DNA of 64,000 nucleotides from Alphaproteobacteria bacterium HGW-Alphaproteobacteria-4 (GCA_002842855.1 PHEE01000002.1:169003-233002); one strand, 5' to 3'; counted from the first letter of the stretch, positions 26,502 to 36,337 are shown. Made by a program: numbers and translations. The notes: generated from the sequence alone by a model not told the origin.

Positions 26502-26723
26502 CGGGGCTCCGTGCCAGTGCCGCGCGTGTCGCCGGGTCGACATAGGGCCTGGGGCGCGTATCAACAAGGGCGGCGGGGCATTCTGGCAATGAGTGCGACA
26601 CCACCGCAACGGCGCACCCGGCGCGCTTTGCGCGAATCGTCGCAGGGCGCAGCGCGGCGTTTTCTGCTGCGCGCAATAATGTTACGAAATGCCCGTTCTG
26701 GTAAACTTCGAGGGAGTCCCCAA

Positions 26724-27197
26724 ATGAACCTTGCAAAAGTCATGACATTCGGCGCGGCGGCGCTGGCGCTTAGCCTGGCGCCGGCTTTGGCACAAAGCCG
26801 CAAAGACCCAAGGCAAACCAACATCGAGCAGCGGCAGGCGTTTTTCAAACTGGTCGGGCTTTATTACGGGCCGCTCAACGCGATGAACAAGGGCGATATC
26901 GAGTATAATGCCGAGGTGGCGGCGGCTTCGGCGGCGAACCTTGCGTTGATGGTGCAGCTCGACACCTCCAAGCTCTGGCTTGCGGGCGCCGACCGCAGCT
27001 ATTCCGAAGCCAGCCTGACGCTGCCCAAGGCTTTTGAAGATGCGGGCGCGATCGACAAGGGGCTGGGCGATATGGCATCTGCCGTGGCGGCACTGGCGCC
27101 GGTGGCGGGCAGCGGGCTCGACCCGATGAAAGCGGCGTTTGCCGGGGTCGGCGGTGCCTGCAAGGCTTGCCACGACAGCTATCGTTTCAAGGAATAA
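26724..27197 (+). CDS. Cytochrome c' (class II c-type cytochrome)
   Basis: The 157-residue protein has a signal peptide (MNLAKVMTFGAAALALSLAPALAQ) and a C-terminal heme-binding motif CKACH (residues 146-150), the layout of class II four-helix cytochromes c'. It should be periplasmic with a pentacoordinate heme that binds NO or CO, and may protect against nitrosative stress. A GGGAG ribosome binding site precedes ATG 26724; an in-frame ORF extending to 25560 is not supported. Length is close to that of known members. It is monocistronic and convergent with lipA. Confidence 0.9.
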   Translation: MNLAKVMTFGAAALALSLAPALAQSRKDPRQTNIEQRQAFFKLVGLYYGPLNAMNKGDIEYNAEVAAASAANLALMVQLDTSKLWLAGADRSYSEASLTLPKAFEDAGAIDKGLGDMASAVAALAPVAGSGLDPMKAAFAGVGGACKACHDSYRFKE

Positions 27198-27206
27198 TCG
27201 GTCATC

Positions 27207-27231
27207 CGGCGGCCCGGCAGCCGGGCCGCCG
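27207..27231. terminator. Hairpin between convergent cytochrome c' and lipA genes
   Basis: Perfect 11-bp arms (CGGCGGCCCGG at 27207-27217 and CCGGGCCGCCG at 27221-27231) enclose a CAG loop. The position between the two convergent stops suggests a shared terminator. No T tract follows on either strand, so Rho-independent activity is uncertain. Confidence 0.65.
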
Positions 27232-27236
27232 AAACC

Positions 27237-28190
27237 TTACACCTGCCCGAGTTTTGCCGCCCTTGCCGCGCGCAGCCGGGCAAAATCGTCGCCCGCATGG
27301 TAGCTTGAGCGGGTCAGTGGCGTGGCCGACACCATCAGAAAGCCTTTGCCATAGGCCGCGCCTTCGTAACCCTTGAACTCGTCCGGGGTCACGAAACGGT
27401 CAACCCGGTGGTGCTTGGGCGTGGGTTGCAGGTATTGCCCGATGGTCAGAAAATCGACATCCGCCGCGCGCAGATCGTCCATCACCTGGCGCACGCCTTG
27501 CGCATCTTCCCCCAAGCCTACCATGATGCCCGATTTGGTGAACAGACCGGGGTCAAGTTCCTTGGCGCGCTGCAACAGCCGCAGCGAGGCAAAATAACGC
27601 GCGCCGGGGCGCACCGTGGGGTAAAGGCCGGGCACGGTTTCAAGGTTGTGGTTGAACACGTCAGGGCGCGCCGCGACGACCGTTTCGAGCGCTTCGGGGC
27701 CGCATTTGAGAAAATCGGGGGTCAGCACCTCGATCGTGGCGCCGGGGGCGCGGTGGCGGATGGCGCGGATCGTCTGGGCAAAATGTTCCGCACCGCCGTC
27801 GGCCAGATCATCGCGGTCAACGCTGGTGATGACGACATGCTTCAGGCCCAGCGTCGCCACCGCATGCGCCACCCGCCCCGGCTCGAAGGTGTCGAGCGTG
27901 TCGGGCTTGCCGGTGGCGATGTTGCAAAACGAACAGCCCCGCGTGCAGATCTCGCCCATGATCATCATGGTGGCGTGGCCCGCGCTCCAGCATTCGCCCA
28001 CATTGGGGCATCCCGCCTCTTCGCAGACCGTCACCAGACGGTTTGATTTCAGCGTATCGCGGGTGGCTTTGTAGCCCTCGGATGTGGGCGCCTTGACCCG
28101 GATCCACGACGGCTTCTTGGGCTGCTCCTGATCGGGGCGGTGCGCCTTTTCGGGGTGGCGTTCGCCAGGGATCTTGAGGTCGCGCGACAT
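27237..28190 (-). CDS. lipA: Lipoyl synthase LipA
   Basis: The 317-residue radical-SAM enzyme inserts two sulfurs into protein-bound octanoate to make the lipoyl cofactor of pyruvate and 2-oxoglutarate dehydrogenases and the glycine cleavage system. It carries the LipA auxiliary-cluster motif [12 protein letters not shown] and the radical-SAM motif CTRGCSFC. The start at 28190 ([19 protein letters not shown]) was chosen because it has the usual polar N-terminal extension; the open frame runs to 28274. It is monocistronic, convergent with cytochrome c' and divergent from the TerC gene. Confidence 0.95.
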   Translation of the reverse strand: MSRDLKIPGERHPEKAHRPDQEQPKKPSWIRVKAPTSEGYKATRDTLKSNRLVTVCEEAGCPNVGECWSAGHATMMIMGEICTRGCSFCNIATGKPDTLDTFEPGRVAHAVATLGLKHVVITSVDRDDLADGGAEHFAQTIRAIRHRAPGATIEVLTPDFLKCGPEALETVVAARPDVFNHNLETVPGLYPTVRPGARYFASLRLLQRAKELDPGLFTKSGIMVGLGEDAQGVRQVMDDLRAADVDFLTIGQYLQPTPKHHRVDRFVTPDEFKGYEGAAYGKGFLMVSATPLTRSSYHAGDDFARLRAARAAKLGQV

Positions 28191-28398
28191 GAAGGCTCCT
28201 GCACCGGGGCGTTGCGCCCGTGCGCCAGATGTAAAGCATCGGCGCGGCTTCTCCAAGGGGGGCGTCGCGCACACGGGGGCTCGCCCCCCTGCCCTGCCAT
28301 GCGCGGCGCTTGCCGCCGTTCGCTGCCGGGCTTAGGTAGGCGAAATCCGTAGGGTGCTGGGTCATCGCACCCTTCAGGCCAGCCAACGAGGGTGCGCG

Positions 28399-29124
28399 AT
28401 GCTTGAGCTTCTGACCAATCCGGCCGTATGGGCCTCGTTTCTGACGCTGACGGTTCTCGAAATCGTGCTGGGCGTAGACAACGTCATCTTCATCTCGATT
28501 GCCGCCGCCCGGTTGCCCGAGGGGCAGCGCGCCCGTGCCCGTTTCATCGGGCTCAGCGGCGCGCTGGTGCTGCGGGTGGCGCTGTTGTTCTCGATCTCCT
28601 ACATCATCGGCCTTTCCGCCCCTGTCCTTACCGTCGCTGGCTTTGAGGCATCCTGGCGCGACATCATCCTGCTTGCGGGCGGGCTGTTTCTGATCTGGAA
28701 GGCAGCGACCGAGATTTTTGCCGAGGTTGAAGGCGAGACGCGCGCAAATGGCAGCGCGGCAAAGGCCACGCTGTTAGCGGTGATCGCGCAGATCATGGTG
28801 CTCGATCTGATTTTCTCGCTCGATTCGGTGATTACCGCCGTAGGCATCGCCGACCATCTCGAAGTGATGGTGGCGGCGGTGACCGTGGCGATCGTGATCA
28901 TGATGCTTGCAGCAGAATCGATTTCCGGCTTTATCGAGCGCCACCCCTCGACCAAGATGCTGGCGCTGGCGTTCCTGTTCATGGTCGGCATGGCGCTGGT
29001 GGCAGATGGCATGCACCACCATATCGAGCGCGGCTTCATCTATGCCGCGATGGTGTTTGCGGGCGGGGTTGAAGGGCTAAACCTCTGGCGGCAGAAGCGG
29101 CGCGGACCGAAGGCGGTGCACTAA
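28399..29124 (+). CDS. TerC family integral membrane protein
   Basis: The 241-residue protein has about seven membrane segments. It has the paired TerC signatures LGVDNVIFIS (near residue 23) and LDLIFSLDSVITA (near residue 135), with intramembrane aspartates probably used for metal binding. Relatives act in manganese export or metalation of exoenzymes and in tellurite resistance. ATG 28399 has a GAGGG site upstream, and the frame opens earlier at 28354. It is a distant relative of the DUF475 protein encoded about 2 kb away. It is followed by tRNA-Gly. Confidence 0.88.
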   Translation: MLELLTNPAVWASFLTLTVLEIVLGVDNVIFISIAAARLPEGQRARARFIGLSGALVLRVALLFSISYIIGLSAPVLTVAGFEASWRDIILLAGGLFLIWKAATEIFAEVEGETRANGSAAKATLLAVIAQIMVLDLIFSLDSVITAVGIADHLEVMVAAVTVAIVIMMLAAESISGFIERHPSTKMLALAFLFMVGMALVADGMHHHIERGFIYAAMVFAGGVEGLNLWRQKRRGPKAVH

Positions 29125-29235
29125 GGCCGGACCGCGGATTTTTTTCTGCCCGCGCATTTTTCCCTTGCAGGGGGCGCCGCGACTTAATACATCCCCCGTC
29201 ACCGAAACCGCCGCAAGGTGGCAGGGGTACGGAGC

Positions 29236-29310
29236 GCGGGCGTAGCTCAGGGGTAGAGCATAACCTTGCCAAGGTTAGGGTCGTGAGTTCGAATCTCATC
29301 GCCCGCTCCA
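29236..29310 (+). tRNA. tRNA-Gly (GCC anticodon)
   Basis: A complete cloverleaf is present: acceptor GCGGGCG (29236-29242) pairs with CGCCCGC (29300-29306), discriminator T, and encoded CCA at 29308-29310. The anticodon loop contains GCC at 29268-29270. The TTC arm GAGTTCGAATCTC is canonical. Confidence 0.97.
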
Positions 29311-29314
29311 AATA

Positions 29315-29354
29315 CACGAAAGGCCCTCGGGAAACCGGGGGCCTTTCGTGTTTT
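29315..29354 (+). terminator. Rho-independent terminator after tRNA-Gly
   Basis: A long stem (CACGAAAGGCCC pairing with GGGCCTTTCGTG, extended by CGG/CCG with one G-T pair) closed by a GAAA tetraloop at 29331-29334 is followed by TTTT at 29351-29354. It begins 5 bp after the tRNA. Confidence 0.92.
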
Positions 29355-29435
29355 GGCCCCCCCGGCTTGACAAGCCCTGTCGCCGCAGCCTTCTGTGCCC
29401 CGAACCTTGGCGATAACGGGCATCGGGGCCAGACC

Positions 29436-30752
29436 ATGCAGCAGGCGATTGGCGCCGTCATTCTGGCCTTCTATCTGGCGCTCATGGCGCTGCTTGCCCC
29501 TGTCGCGCGCCTCGTGCTGGCTCGGCGCGCCGCGCGAGGGCGCGAAGACCGCCTGCGGTGGCGCGAAAAGCTTGGGGTGGCAGGGGCCGCGCGCCCGGGC
29601 GGACAGTTGATCTGGCTGCACGCCGCCTCGGTTGGCGAACTTGCGTCAGTGGTCGGGCTTGTCGCGGCACTTTGCAACGCGCGCCCCGGGGTCGCGCTGC
29701 TCGTCACCACCTCGACCGAAACCTCGGCGCGCCTTGCCGCCGAACGGCTGCCCGCCCCGGTGCTGCACCAATACCTGCCGCTGGATCTGCCCGGTGCCGT
29801 GGCGCGGTTTCTCGACCATTGGCGCCCGGATGTAGCGGTCTGGGTGGAAAGCGAATTCTGGCCACGGCTGATCGAACGGACCGCCGCGCGCAATATTCCG
29901 ATGGTGCTTGTCAACGCCCGGATGTCCGACCGCTCGGCCCGGCGGTGGCAAAAGGTGCGGGGGCTGGCGCAGCGGCTGCTGGGCCACTTCGGCCAGGTTT
30001 TCGCGCAAGATGCACAAACCGCGCGCCACCTTGCAGCGCTCGGCTTGCCGCCCGAGCGGCTTCACGCCTTGGGCTCGCTGAAGGAAACCGCCGCCCCGCT
30101 GCCCTTCGACACAGCCGAACGCGACAGGCTGGCCGGGCTTTGGGCCGGGCGGCCGCGCTGGCTTGCCGCCTCGACCCATGCCGGCGAAGAGACGGCGGTG
30201 CTGGCGGCGCACAGGATTGCCAAGCGCGCGATGCCCGACCTGTTGCTGATCCTCGCACCGCGCCACCCCGAGCGGGGCGCCGCGGTCGCAGCCGAAGCGC
30301 GGGCAGCGGGCTTTGCGCTGGCGATGCGCGCGGGCGGGCTGGGCGAGGCCGCCACCGCCGATGTGTATCTGGCCGACACGTTGGGCGAGATGGGGCTTTG
30401 GTTCAACCTCGCCCCGATCGCGTTCCTGGGCGGCTCGCTGGCGCCGATTGGCGGGCACAACCCCTATGAGCCGGTGGCGCAGGGCGCGGCGGTGGTGCAT
30501 GGCCCTCACGTCGGCAACTTCCGCGAGATCTACACGCGCCTTGCCGCCGCCGGCGGCGCGCGTGAGGTGGCGGGCGCAGATGCGTTGGCCGATGCATTGG
30601 GGCAGCTGTTGGCCAATGGCGCCGCCGCCGCGCGGGCGCAGGGCGAAGCCGCACGGGCGGTCGTTTCGGCCAACGGCGAGGCGACACGAAATGCGATGCT
30701 TGCGGGCATCTTCACGGCGCTCGACAGCCCGGCTGGCCGACGCTGGCTGTAA
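29436..30752 (+). CDS. waaA: 3-deoxy-D-manno-octulosonic acid (Kdo) transferase WaaA
   Basis: The 438-residue glycosyltransferase has an N-terminal membrane anchor (about residues 4-27), HAASVGE near residue 70, VNARMSDRS, and the C-terminal GGSLAPIGGHNPYEP typical of KdtA/WaaA. It transfers Kdo from CMP-Kdo to lipid A precursor at the inner membrane. Start 29436 (MQQAIGAVILAFYLALMALL) places the anchor at the N terminus; the open frame reaches back into the tRNA. It is 88 bp upstream of glmU and may share an operon with the amino-sugar genes, which also feed the cell envelope. Confidence 0.93.
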   Translation: MQQAIGAVILAFYLALMALLAPVARLVLARRAARGREDRLRWREKLGVAGAARPGGQLIWLHAASVGELASVVGLVAALCNARPGVALLVTTSTETSARLAAERLPAPVLHQYLPLDLPGAVARFLDHWRPDVAVWVESEFWPRLIERTAARNIPMVLVNARMSDRSARRWQKVRGLAQRLLGHFGQVFAQDAQTARHLAALGLPPERLHALGSLKETAAPLPFDTAERDRLAGLWAGRPRWLAASTHAGEETAVLAAHRIAKRAMPDLLLILAPRHPERGAAVAAEARAAGFALAMRAGGLGEAATADVYLADTLGEMGLWFNLAPIAFLGGSLAPIGGHNPYEPVAQGAAVVHGPHVGNFREIYTRLAAAGGAREVAGADALADALGQLLANGAAAARAQGEAARAVVSANGEATRNAMLAGIFTALDSPAGRRWL

Positions 30753-30840
30753 CCTGCCGCAAACTTGCGTGAAGCGGTTTTCCTTGCGTGCCCCGGCCGC
30801 ATGGGTAAAACGAGCACCACATCAGAGAAAAGGCATTATC

Positions 30841-32190
30841 ATGGCTGTTGCCGTCATCGTCCTCGCCGCAGGCCAGGGCACCCGCATGAACTCCGACCTG
30901 CCGAAGGTGCTGCACCCTCTGGGCGCCGCGCCGCTGCTGGCGCATGCGCTTGCGGCGGCGGTCACGCTGGAACCTTCGCGGCTGGTGGTGGTGGCAGGGC
31001 ACGGCGCCGACCTTGTGCGCCGGGCGGTGGCGACCACCCACCCCGAAGCCGAGGTCGTGGAGCAAAGCGAACAACTGGGCACTGGCCACGCAGTGGCCGC
31101 AGCGCTGCCTGCGTTGGCGGGGTTCGAGGGGCGCGTTGTGGTGCTTTACGGCGACACCCCGTTCATCCGCCCCGAAACCCTGACCATGATGACCGAGACC
31201 GAGGCCGAAGTGGTGGTGCTGGGCTTTGAGGCCGCCGATCCGGGCCGATACGGGCGGCTGGTGACCGGGCCGTCGGGTCTGGAACGGATTGTCGAATTCA
31301 AGGACGCGACGCCCGAAGAACGCGCCATAACACTCTGCAATTCAGGCGTTATCTGTGCAGATGCTACGCTTCTTGCGGAACTCGTCGCAGGGCTGACCAA
31401 CGCCAATGCGGCGGGCGAATACTACCTGACCGACAGCATTGCCGCCGCCCGCGCGGGCGCGCACTCGGTGGCGGTTGTGACCTGCCCCGAGGCGGAAACG
31501 CTGGGCATCAACACCCGCGCCGAACTTGCCGCTGCCGAGGCGCTGTTTCAGGCCCGCGCCCGCGCCGAGGCGCTGGAAAACGGCGTCACCCTGACCGCCC
31601 CGGAAACCGTGTTCTTCGCGCTCGACACATGGATCGGGCGCGATGCGCTGATCGGGCCGAATGTGGTGTTCGGCCCCGGCGTCACAATTGAATCGGGCGC
31701 CGAGGTGCGCGCCTTCTGCCACCTCGAAGGCTGCCACATTTCGCGCGGCGCCACCGTCGGCCCGTTCGCGCGGCTACGCCCCGGCGCGGAACTGGCCGAA
31801 GACGTGCATGTGGGCAACTTCGTCGAGATCAAGAACGCAATTCTGGATGAAGGGGTCAAGGTCGGCCACCTGACCTATCTGGGCGATGCGCATGTGGGCG
31901 AGCGCACCAACATCGGCGCGGGCACGATAACCTGCAACTACGATGGCGTGATGAAACACCACACCGAAATCGGCGCCGATGCCTTCATCGGGTCCGATAC
32001 CATGTTGGTGGCGCCGGTCACGGTGGGTGCAGGCGCGTTGACCGGCTCGGGTTCGGTCATCACCGAAGACGTGCCGCCGGGTGCGGTGGCACTGGGGCGC
32101 GCCAAGCAGACCAACAAGCCGGGGCTGGCCGCGAAACTGTTTGACAGGTTGCGCGCCGAAAAGGCGCGGCGCGGCGAGGGCAAGGCATAA
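30841..32190 (+). CDS. glmU: Bifunctional UDP-GlcNAc pyrophosphorylase / GlcN-1-P acetyltransferase GlmU
   Basis: The 449-residue protein has an N-terminal nucleotidyltransferase domain (LAAGQGTRMNSDLPKVLH near residues 8-25) and a C-terminal left-handed beta-helix of hexapeptide repeats (from about residue 255). It makes UDP-GlcNAc for peptidoglycan and lipid A. ATG 30841 has AAAAGG upstream. The stop codon TAA shares its final A with the glmS ATG (TAATG), so the two steps of UDP-GlcNAc synthesis are translationally coupled. Confidence 0.96.
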   Translation: MAVAVIVLAAGQGTRMNSDLPKVLHPLGAAPLLAHALAAAVTLEPSRLVVVAGHGADLVRRAVATTHPEAEVVEQSEQLGTGHAVAAALPALAGFEGRVVVLYGDTPFIRPETLTMMTETEAEVVVLGFEAADPGRYGRLVTGPSGLERIVEFKDATPEERAITLCNSGVICADATLLAELVAGLTNANAAGEYYLTDSIAAARAGAHSVAVVTCPEAETLGINTRAELAAAEALFQARARAEALENGVTLTAPETVFFALDTWIGRDALIGPNVVFGPGVTIESGAEVRAFCHLEGCHISRGATVGPFARLRPGAELAEDVHVGNFVEIKNAILDEGVKVGHLTYLGDAHVGERTNIGAGTITCNYDGVMKHHTEIGADAFIGSDTMLVAPVTVGAGALTGSGSVITEDVPPGAVALGRAKQTNKPGLAAKLFDRLRAEKARRGEGKA

Positions 32191-34004
32191 TGTGCGGCAT
32201 CATCGGCATTCTGGGCGATCATGAGGTCGCGCCACTGCTGGTTGAAAGCCTCAAGCGCCTGGAATACCGCGGCTATGACAGCGCCGGCATCGCCACCGTG
32301 AACGAAGGGCGGCTTGATCGGCGCCGTGCGGTGGGCAAGCTTGCCAACCTCTCTGACCTTCTGGTGCATGATCCCCTGCCCGGCAAGGCGGGCATCGGCC
32401 ACACCCGCTGGGCTACGCACGGCGCCGCCACCGAAAGCAACGCCCACCCGCACCAATCGGGCCCGGTGGCGGTGGTGCACAACGGCATCATCGAAAATTT
32501 TCGCGCCTTGCGCGCAGAACTGGCCATAGCCGGGCTGAACCCCGAAAGCCAGACCGACACCGAAACCGTGGCGCTTCTGGCGCGGCATTTCATCGACGGC
32601 GGCATGACCCCGCGCGAAGCCGCCACCGCGACTCTGGCGCGCCTCGAGGGTGCCTTTGCGCTTCTGTTCCTGTTCGAGGGCGAGCCAGACCTGCTGATCG
32701 CCGCGCGCAAGGGCAGCCCCTTGGCCATCGGTCACGGTCAAGGCGAAATGTTCGTCGGGTCCGATGCGATCGCGCTTGCACCCTTTACCGACGCGATCAC
32801 CTATCTTGACGAGGGCGATTATGCCTTTGTCACCCGTGCCGGGGCCGAAGTCTTCGACGCCCAAGGACGCCGCGCCAATCGCGCCTTGACCCGCATCGAC
32901 CTTGGCCAGACCCGCGTTGAAAAGGCTGGCTACAAGCATTTCATGGCCAAGGAAATTGCCGAACAGCCCGCAGTGCTTGGCGATGCACTGGCGCATTACC
33001 TGGCAGACGGTGCGCTCAACCTGCCAGAAACGCTTGATTTTTCTGGCGTGGAGCGGTTGACGCTGGTGGCCTGCGGCACCGCCTTTTACGCCTGCGCGGT
33101 GGCAAAATACTGGTTTGAGGCGCTTGCTGGCCTGCCCTGCGAGATCGACGTGGCGTCTGAGTTTCGCTACCGCGAGCCGCCGCTGCCCAAGGCCGGGATG
33201 GCGCTATTTGTCAGCCAGTCGGGCGAAACCGCCGATACGCTGGCGGCGCTGCGTTACTGCAAGGCGCAGGAACAAACCATCATCGCGGTGGTCAACGTGC
33301 CGACCTCGTCGATCGCGCGAGAGGCCGATCTGGCGCTGCCGATCCTGGCGGGCATCGAGGTGGGCGTTGCCTCGACCAAGGCCTTTACCTGCCAGCTTGG
33401 CGTGCTTGCGGTGCTGGCGCTGAAGGCGGCGGTTGACCGTGGGCGCCTTGCCCCTGCTGTGCTCGCCGCCCATATCGAGGCGCTGAAGGCGCTGCCGGGG
33501 CTGATGAATCAAGCGCTGGCCCTTTCGGGCGAGATCGAGCGGCTGGCCGAGCGCATCGCCGAGGCCCAGGACGTGCTTTTCCTCGGGCGCGGGCCGATGT
33601 ATCCGCTGGCGCTTGAAGGCGCGCTGAAGCTCAAGGAAATCAGCTACATCCACGCCGAAGGCTATGCCTCGGGCGAGCTGAAACATGGCCCCATCGCGCT
33701 CATTGACCGGATGGTGCCGGTGGTGGTGATGGCGCCGCACGACCGCCTGTTCGACAAGACCGTGTCGAACATGCAAGAGGTGATGGCGCGGCACGGGCAG
33801 GTGCTGCTGGTCTCGGACGCAGCGGGGCTGAGGGCGGCGTCAGCGGGCGTCTGGGCCACGCTCAGGTTGCCGCCGGTGGCCGAACCCTTCGCCCCCATCC
33901 TTTACGCGATCCCGGCGCAGCTACTGGCCTACCACACCGCCGTGGCCAAAGGCACCGATGTGGACCAGCCACGCAACCTTGCCAAATCGGTGACGGTGGA
34001 ATGA
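32190..34004 (+). CDS. glmS: Glutamine-fructose-6-phosphate aminotransferase GlmS
   Basis: The 604-residue enzyme has an N-terminal glutaminase domain with nucleophile Cys2 (MCGIIGILGD) and two SIS isomerase domains (about 285-420 and 455-595). It ends with the conserved DQPRNLAKSVTVE. It makes glucosamine-6-phosphate, the first committed amino sugar. It overlaps glmU by one base upstream and the AlkD-like gene by 4 bp downstream. No ribozyme motif was sought or seen. Confidence 0.97.
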   Translation: MCGIIGILGDHEVAPLLVESLKRLEYRGYDSAGIATVNEGRLDRRRAVGKLANLSDLLVHDPLPGKAGIGHTRWATHGAATESNAHPHQSGPVAVVHNGIIENFRALRAELAIAGLNPESQTDTETVALLARHFIDGGMTPREAATATLARLEGAFALLFLFEGEPDLLIAARKGSPLAIGHGQGEMFVGSDAIALAPFTDAITYLDEGDYAFVTRAGAEVFDAQGRRANRALTRIDLGQTRVEKAGYKHFMAKEIAEQPAVLGDALAHYLADGALNLPETLDFSGVERLTLVACGTAFYACAVAKYWFEALAGLPCEIDVASEFRYREPPLPKAGMALFVSQSGETADTLAALRYCKAQEQTIIAVVNVPTSSIAREADLALPILAGIEVGVASTKAFTCQLGVLAVLALKAAVDRGRLAPAVLAAHIEALKALPGLMNQALALSGEIERLAERIAEAQDVLFLGRGPMYPLALEGALKLKEISYIHAEGYASGELKHGPIALIDRMVPVVVMAPHDRLFDKTVSNMQEVMARHGQVLLVSDAAGLRAASAGVWATLRLPPVAEPFAPILYAIPAQLLAYHTAVAKGTDVDQPRNLAKSVTVE

Positions 34005-34675
34005 CCGGCGCGGCCGAACTTGCCGCTCTTGCCGCCCTTGCCGACCCGGTGCGCGCCGCAGGCTCTGCCGCGTATCACAAGGCGCCGCGCCCCTACCTTG
34101 GCCTGACGGTGCCGCAGGTCGAGGCGTTGGTAGCCGACTGGCGCGCCGCGCTGGATGTGCCGGGCCGGGTGGCGCTGGCCGATGCGCTCTGGCGCTCAAA
34201 CATTCACGAAGCGCGGATTGCCGCCGCCAAATTGCTCACGCAAGCACGCATCGTGGATGACAAGGCTGTCTGGGCGCTGATCGCAGGGTGGGTGCCCGGG
34301 TTCGATGCCTGGGCGATTGCCGACCACGCCGCCGCCGCCGGTGGCCGCCGCCTGGTGGCGCGCCCCGAACGGCTCGACGAGGTGGAACCATGGATCACCC
34401 ACCCCAACATGTGGACCCGGCGCGCCGCACTGACCTTCACCCTGCCCTGGACCCGCCTCACCCACCCCAAACCCGCCGACGAGGCCATTCGCACCCGCGT
34501 GCTCGGCTGGGCAACCACCCTTGCCCCCGACCGCGACTGGTTCATTCAGAAGGCCATCGCCTGGTGGCTGCGCGATCTTTCCAAACATGATCCCGCGCTG
34601 GCCCGCGCTTGGCTTGGCGAACATGGCGCGGCGCTCAAGCCCTTTGCCCGCAAGGAAGCGGCAAAGTATCTCTGA
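34001..34675 (+). CDS. DNA alkylation repair (AlkD-like) HEAT-repeat protein
   Basis: The 224-residue all-helical protein matches the AlkD family layout (SAAYHKAPRPYLGLTVPQVE, MWTRRAALTFTLPWTR, RDWFIQKAIAWWLRDLSKHDP). AlkD enzymes excise N3- and N7-alkylpurines without base flipping. The ATG at 34001 overlaps the glmS stop by 4 bp, so it is translated as part of the glm operon, an unusual pairing of repair with envelope precursor synthesis. The family call is good; enzymatic activity is untested and some family members lack it. Confidence 0.85.
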   Translation: MTGAAELAALAALADPVRAAGSAAYHKAPRPYLGLTVPQVEALVADWRAALDVPGRVALADALWRSNIHEARIAAAKLLTQARIVDDKAVWALIAGWVPGFDAWAIADHAAAAGGRRLVARPERLDEVEPWITHPNMWTRRAALTFTLPWTRLTHPKPADEAIRTRVLGWATTLAPDRDWFIQKAIAWWLRDLSKHDPALARAWLGEHGAALKPFARKEAAKYL

Positions 34676-34778
34676 CGCCTGACTTCCTGCGTGCCCGAAG
34701 ATCGCCGCCAGAGGCCGGCCAAACCGCCGCCCCACGGCGCCGCTTGCCGCACGCCCCGTAACGGCCTACCGTGACGCC

Positions 34779-35780
34779 ATGACTTCACTCATTGACCCTT
34801 TCGGTCGCGCCATCAGCTATCTGCGCCTCTCGGTCACCGACCGGTGCGATTTTCGCTGCACCTATTGCATGGCCGAGCACATGCAGTTTCTGCCCAAGCG
34901 CGACCTCTTGACCCTTGAGGAACTCGACCGCCTCTGCACTGCCTTTGTCGGCCTTGGGCTGCGCAAACTGCGCATCACCGGCGGCGAGCCGCTGGTGCGC
35001 AAGGATATCATGATGCTCTTCCGCGCGCTTTCGCGCCACCTTGCCAGCGGCGCGCTTGAGGAGTTGACGCTGACCACCAACGGCTCGCAGCTGGCACGTT
35101 TTGCGCCCGAATTGGCCGATTGTGGCGTGCGCCGGGTAAACGTGTCGCTCGACACGCTCGACGCCGCGAAGTTTTCCGAGATCACCCGCTGGGGGCGGCT
35201 GGCACAGGTGCTCGACGGCATCAATGCCGCCAGATCCGCAGGACTGCGGGTCAAGATCAACGTGGTCGCGCTCAAGGGCTTCAATGAATCCGAGCTTTTT
35301 GATCTGGTCGAATGGTGTGCCGCCGAAGACCACGACCTCACGTTCATCGAAGTGATGCCGATGGGCGAGTTTGGCGATGCCGTCAGGCGCAACCAATACT
35401 GGCCGCTCAGCGCTCTGCGCGCGCAGCTTTCCGAGCGCTACACACTCACCCCCCTGACCGAGCGCACCGGTGGCCCGGCAAGCTATGTGCGCCTTGCCGA
35501 AAGCGGCCAGAAGATCGGCTTCATCACGCCGCTCACGCATAATTTCTGCGAAAGCTGCAACCGTGTGCGCGTGACATGCACCGGCGAGATGTTCATGTGC
35601 CTCGGGCAAGAGGATGTGGCCGATCTGCGCGCCCCGCTGCGCGCCAGCGCCGATGACGCCGCCCTTCTTGCCGCAATCCGTGCCGCTATCGCGCGCAAGC
35701 CCAAGGGGCACGACTTCGACTATTCGCGTACGCAGGTCACCGGCACCATGCGCCGCACGATGAGCCACACCGGGGGCTGA
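34779..35780 (+). CDS. moaA: GTP 3',8-cyclase MoaA (molybdenum cofactor synthesis)
   Basis: The 333-residue radical-SAM enzyme has the N-terminal cluster motif [17 protein letters not shown], a second cluster motif [13 protein letters not shown] with a later Cys, and the C-terminal Gly-Gly tail required by MoaA. It converts GTP to cyclic pyranopterin precursors with MoaC. It starts 103 bp after the AlkD-like gene and stands alone among moco genes in this window. Confidence 0.96.
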   Translation: MTSLIDPFGRAISYLRLSVTDRCDFRCTYCMAEHMQFLPKRDLLTLEELDRLCTAFVGLGLRKLRITGGEPLVRKDIMMLFRALSRHLASGALEELTLTTNGSQLARFAPELADCGVRRVNVSLDTLDAAKFSEITRWGRLAQVLDGINAARSAGLRVKINVVALKGFNESELFDLVEWCAAEDHDLTFIEVMPMGEFGDAVRRNQYWPLSALRAQLSERYTLTPLTERTGGPASYVRLAESGQKIGFITPLTHNFCESCNRVRVTCTGEMFMCLGQEDVADLRAPLRASADDAALLAAIRAAIARKPKGHDFDYSRTQVTGTMRRTMSHTGG

Positions 35781-35886
35781 GCACGGGCCTTGCCACAACG
35801 GCGCCGAGGCGCCAGTTCCTGACATGGGTCAACGCGCGCGCGCGCGGAATGCGGCAGACTGCGTGCGGAACCAGCAGGAGAGCGCC

Positions 35887-36294
35887 ATGTATCGTAACAT
35901 CCTCGTGCCCATCGCCTTCGACCATGATCGCAGCCCCGATGCCGCCCTTGCCGTGGCAGCAAAGCTTGCCGCCAAAGGTGCGCGTGTCACGCTTTTGCAT
36001 GTGATGGAAGAGGTGCCGGGCTATGCCATCGGCTATATGCCCGAGGGGTATCTGGAAAAACTGAGCGAAGCGGTGAAAGCCGAGTTGACTGCGCTGGCGG
36101 CCAAGGTTGCCGGTGGCGAGGTCGCGCTGACGCGGGGCGCGGCAGGCCCCGAAATCCTTGCCTGGGCGCGCGACAACGAAGCCGACTGCATCGTGCTGGC
36201 CTCGCATCGGCCGGGCATAACCGACTATTTCCTCGGCTCGACCGCCTCGCGCGTGGTGCGCCACGCAAAATGTGCGGTTCACGTGCTGCGGTAA
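35887..36294 (+). CDS. Universal stress protein UspA family
   Basis: The 135-residue single Usp domain begins MYRNILVPIAFDHD and ends with the nucleotide-binding loop LGSTASRVVRHAKCAVHVLR, typical of ATP-binding Usp proteins. An AGGAG ribosome binding site precedes ATG 35887. It is cytoplasmic, and its partners are unknown. It follows moaA by 106 bp and converges on the amidohydrolase gene with a hairpin between them. Confidence 0.9.
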   Translation: MYRNILVPIAFDHDRSPDAALAVAAKLAAKGARVTLLHVMEEVPGYAIGYMPEGYLEKLSEAVKAELTALAAKVAGGEVALTRGAAGPEILAWARDNEADCIVLASHRPGITDYFLGSTASRVVRHAKCAVHVLR

Positions 36295-36300
36295 GGCATG

Positions 36301-36337
36301 CGCCCGCCGCGGCCCCGCAGGGGCAGCGGCGGGGCGT
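36301..36337. terminator. GC-rich hairpin between convergent usp and amidohydrolase genes
   Basis: GCCCGCCGC plus GGCCCC pairs with GGGGC plus GCGGCGGGGC around a short GCA loop, with a small bulge. It lies between stop codons at 36294 and 36341. No T tract is visible, so activity is inferred from position and stem strength only. Confidence 0.6.
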
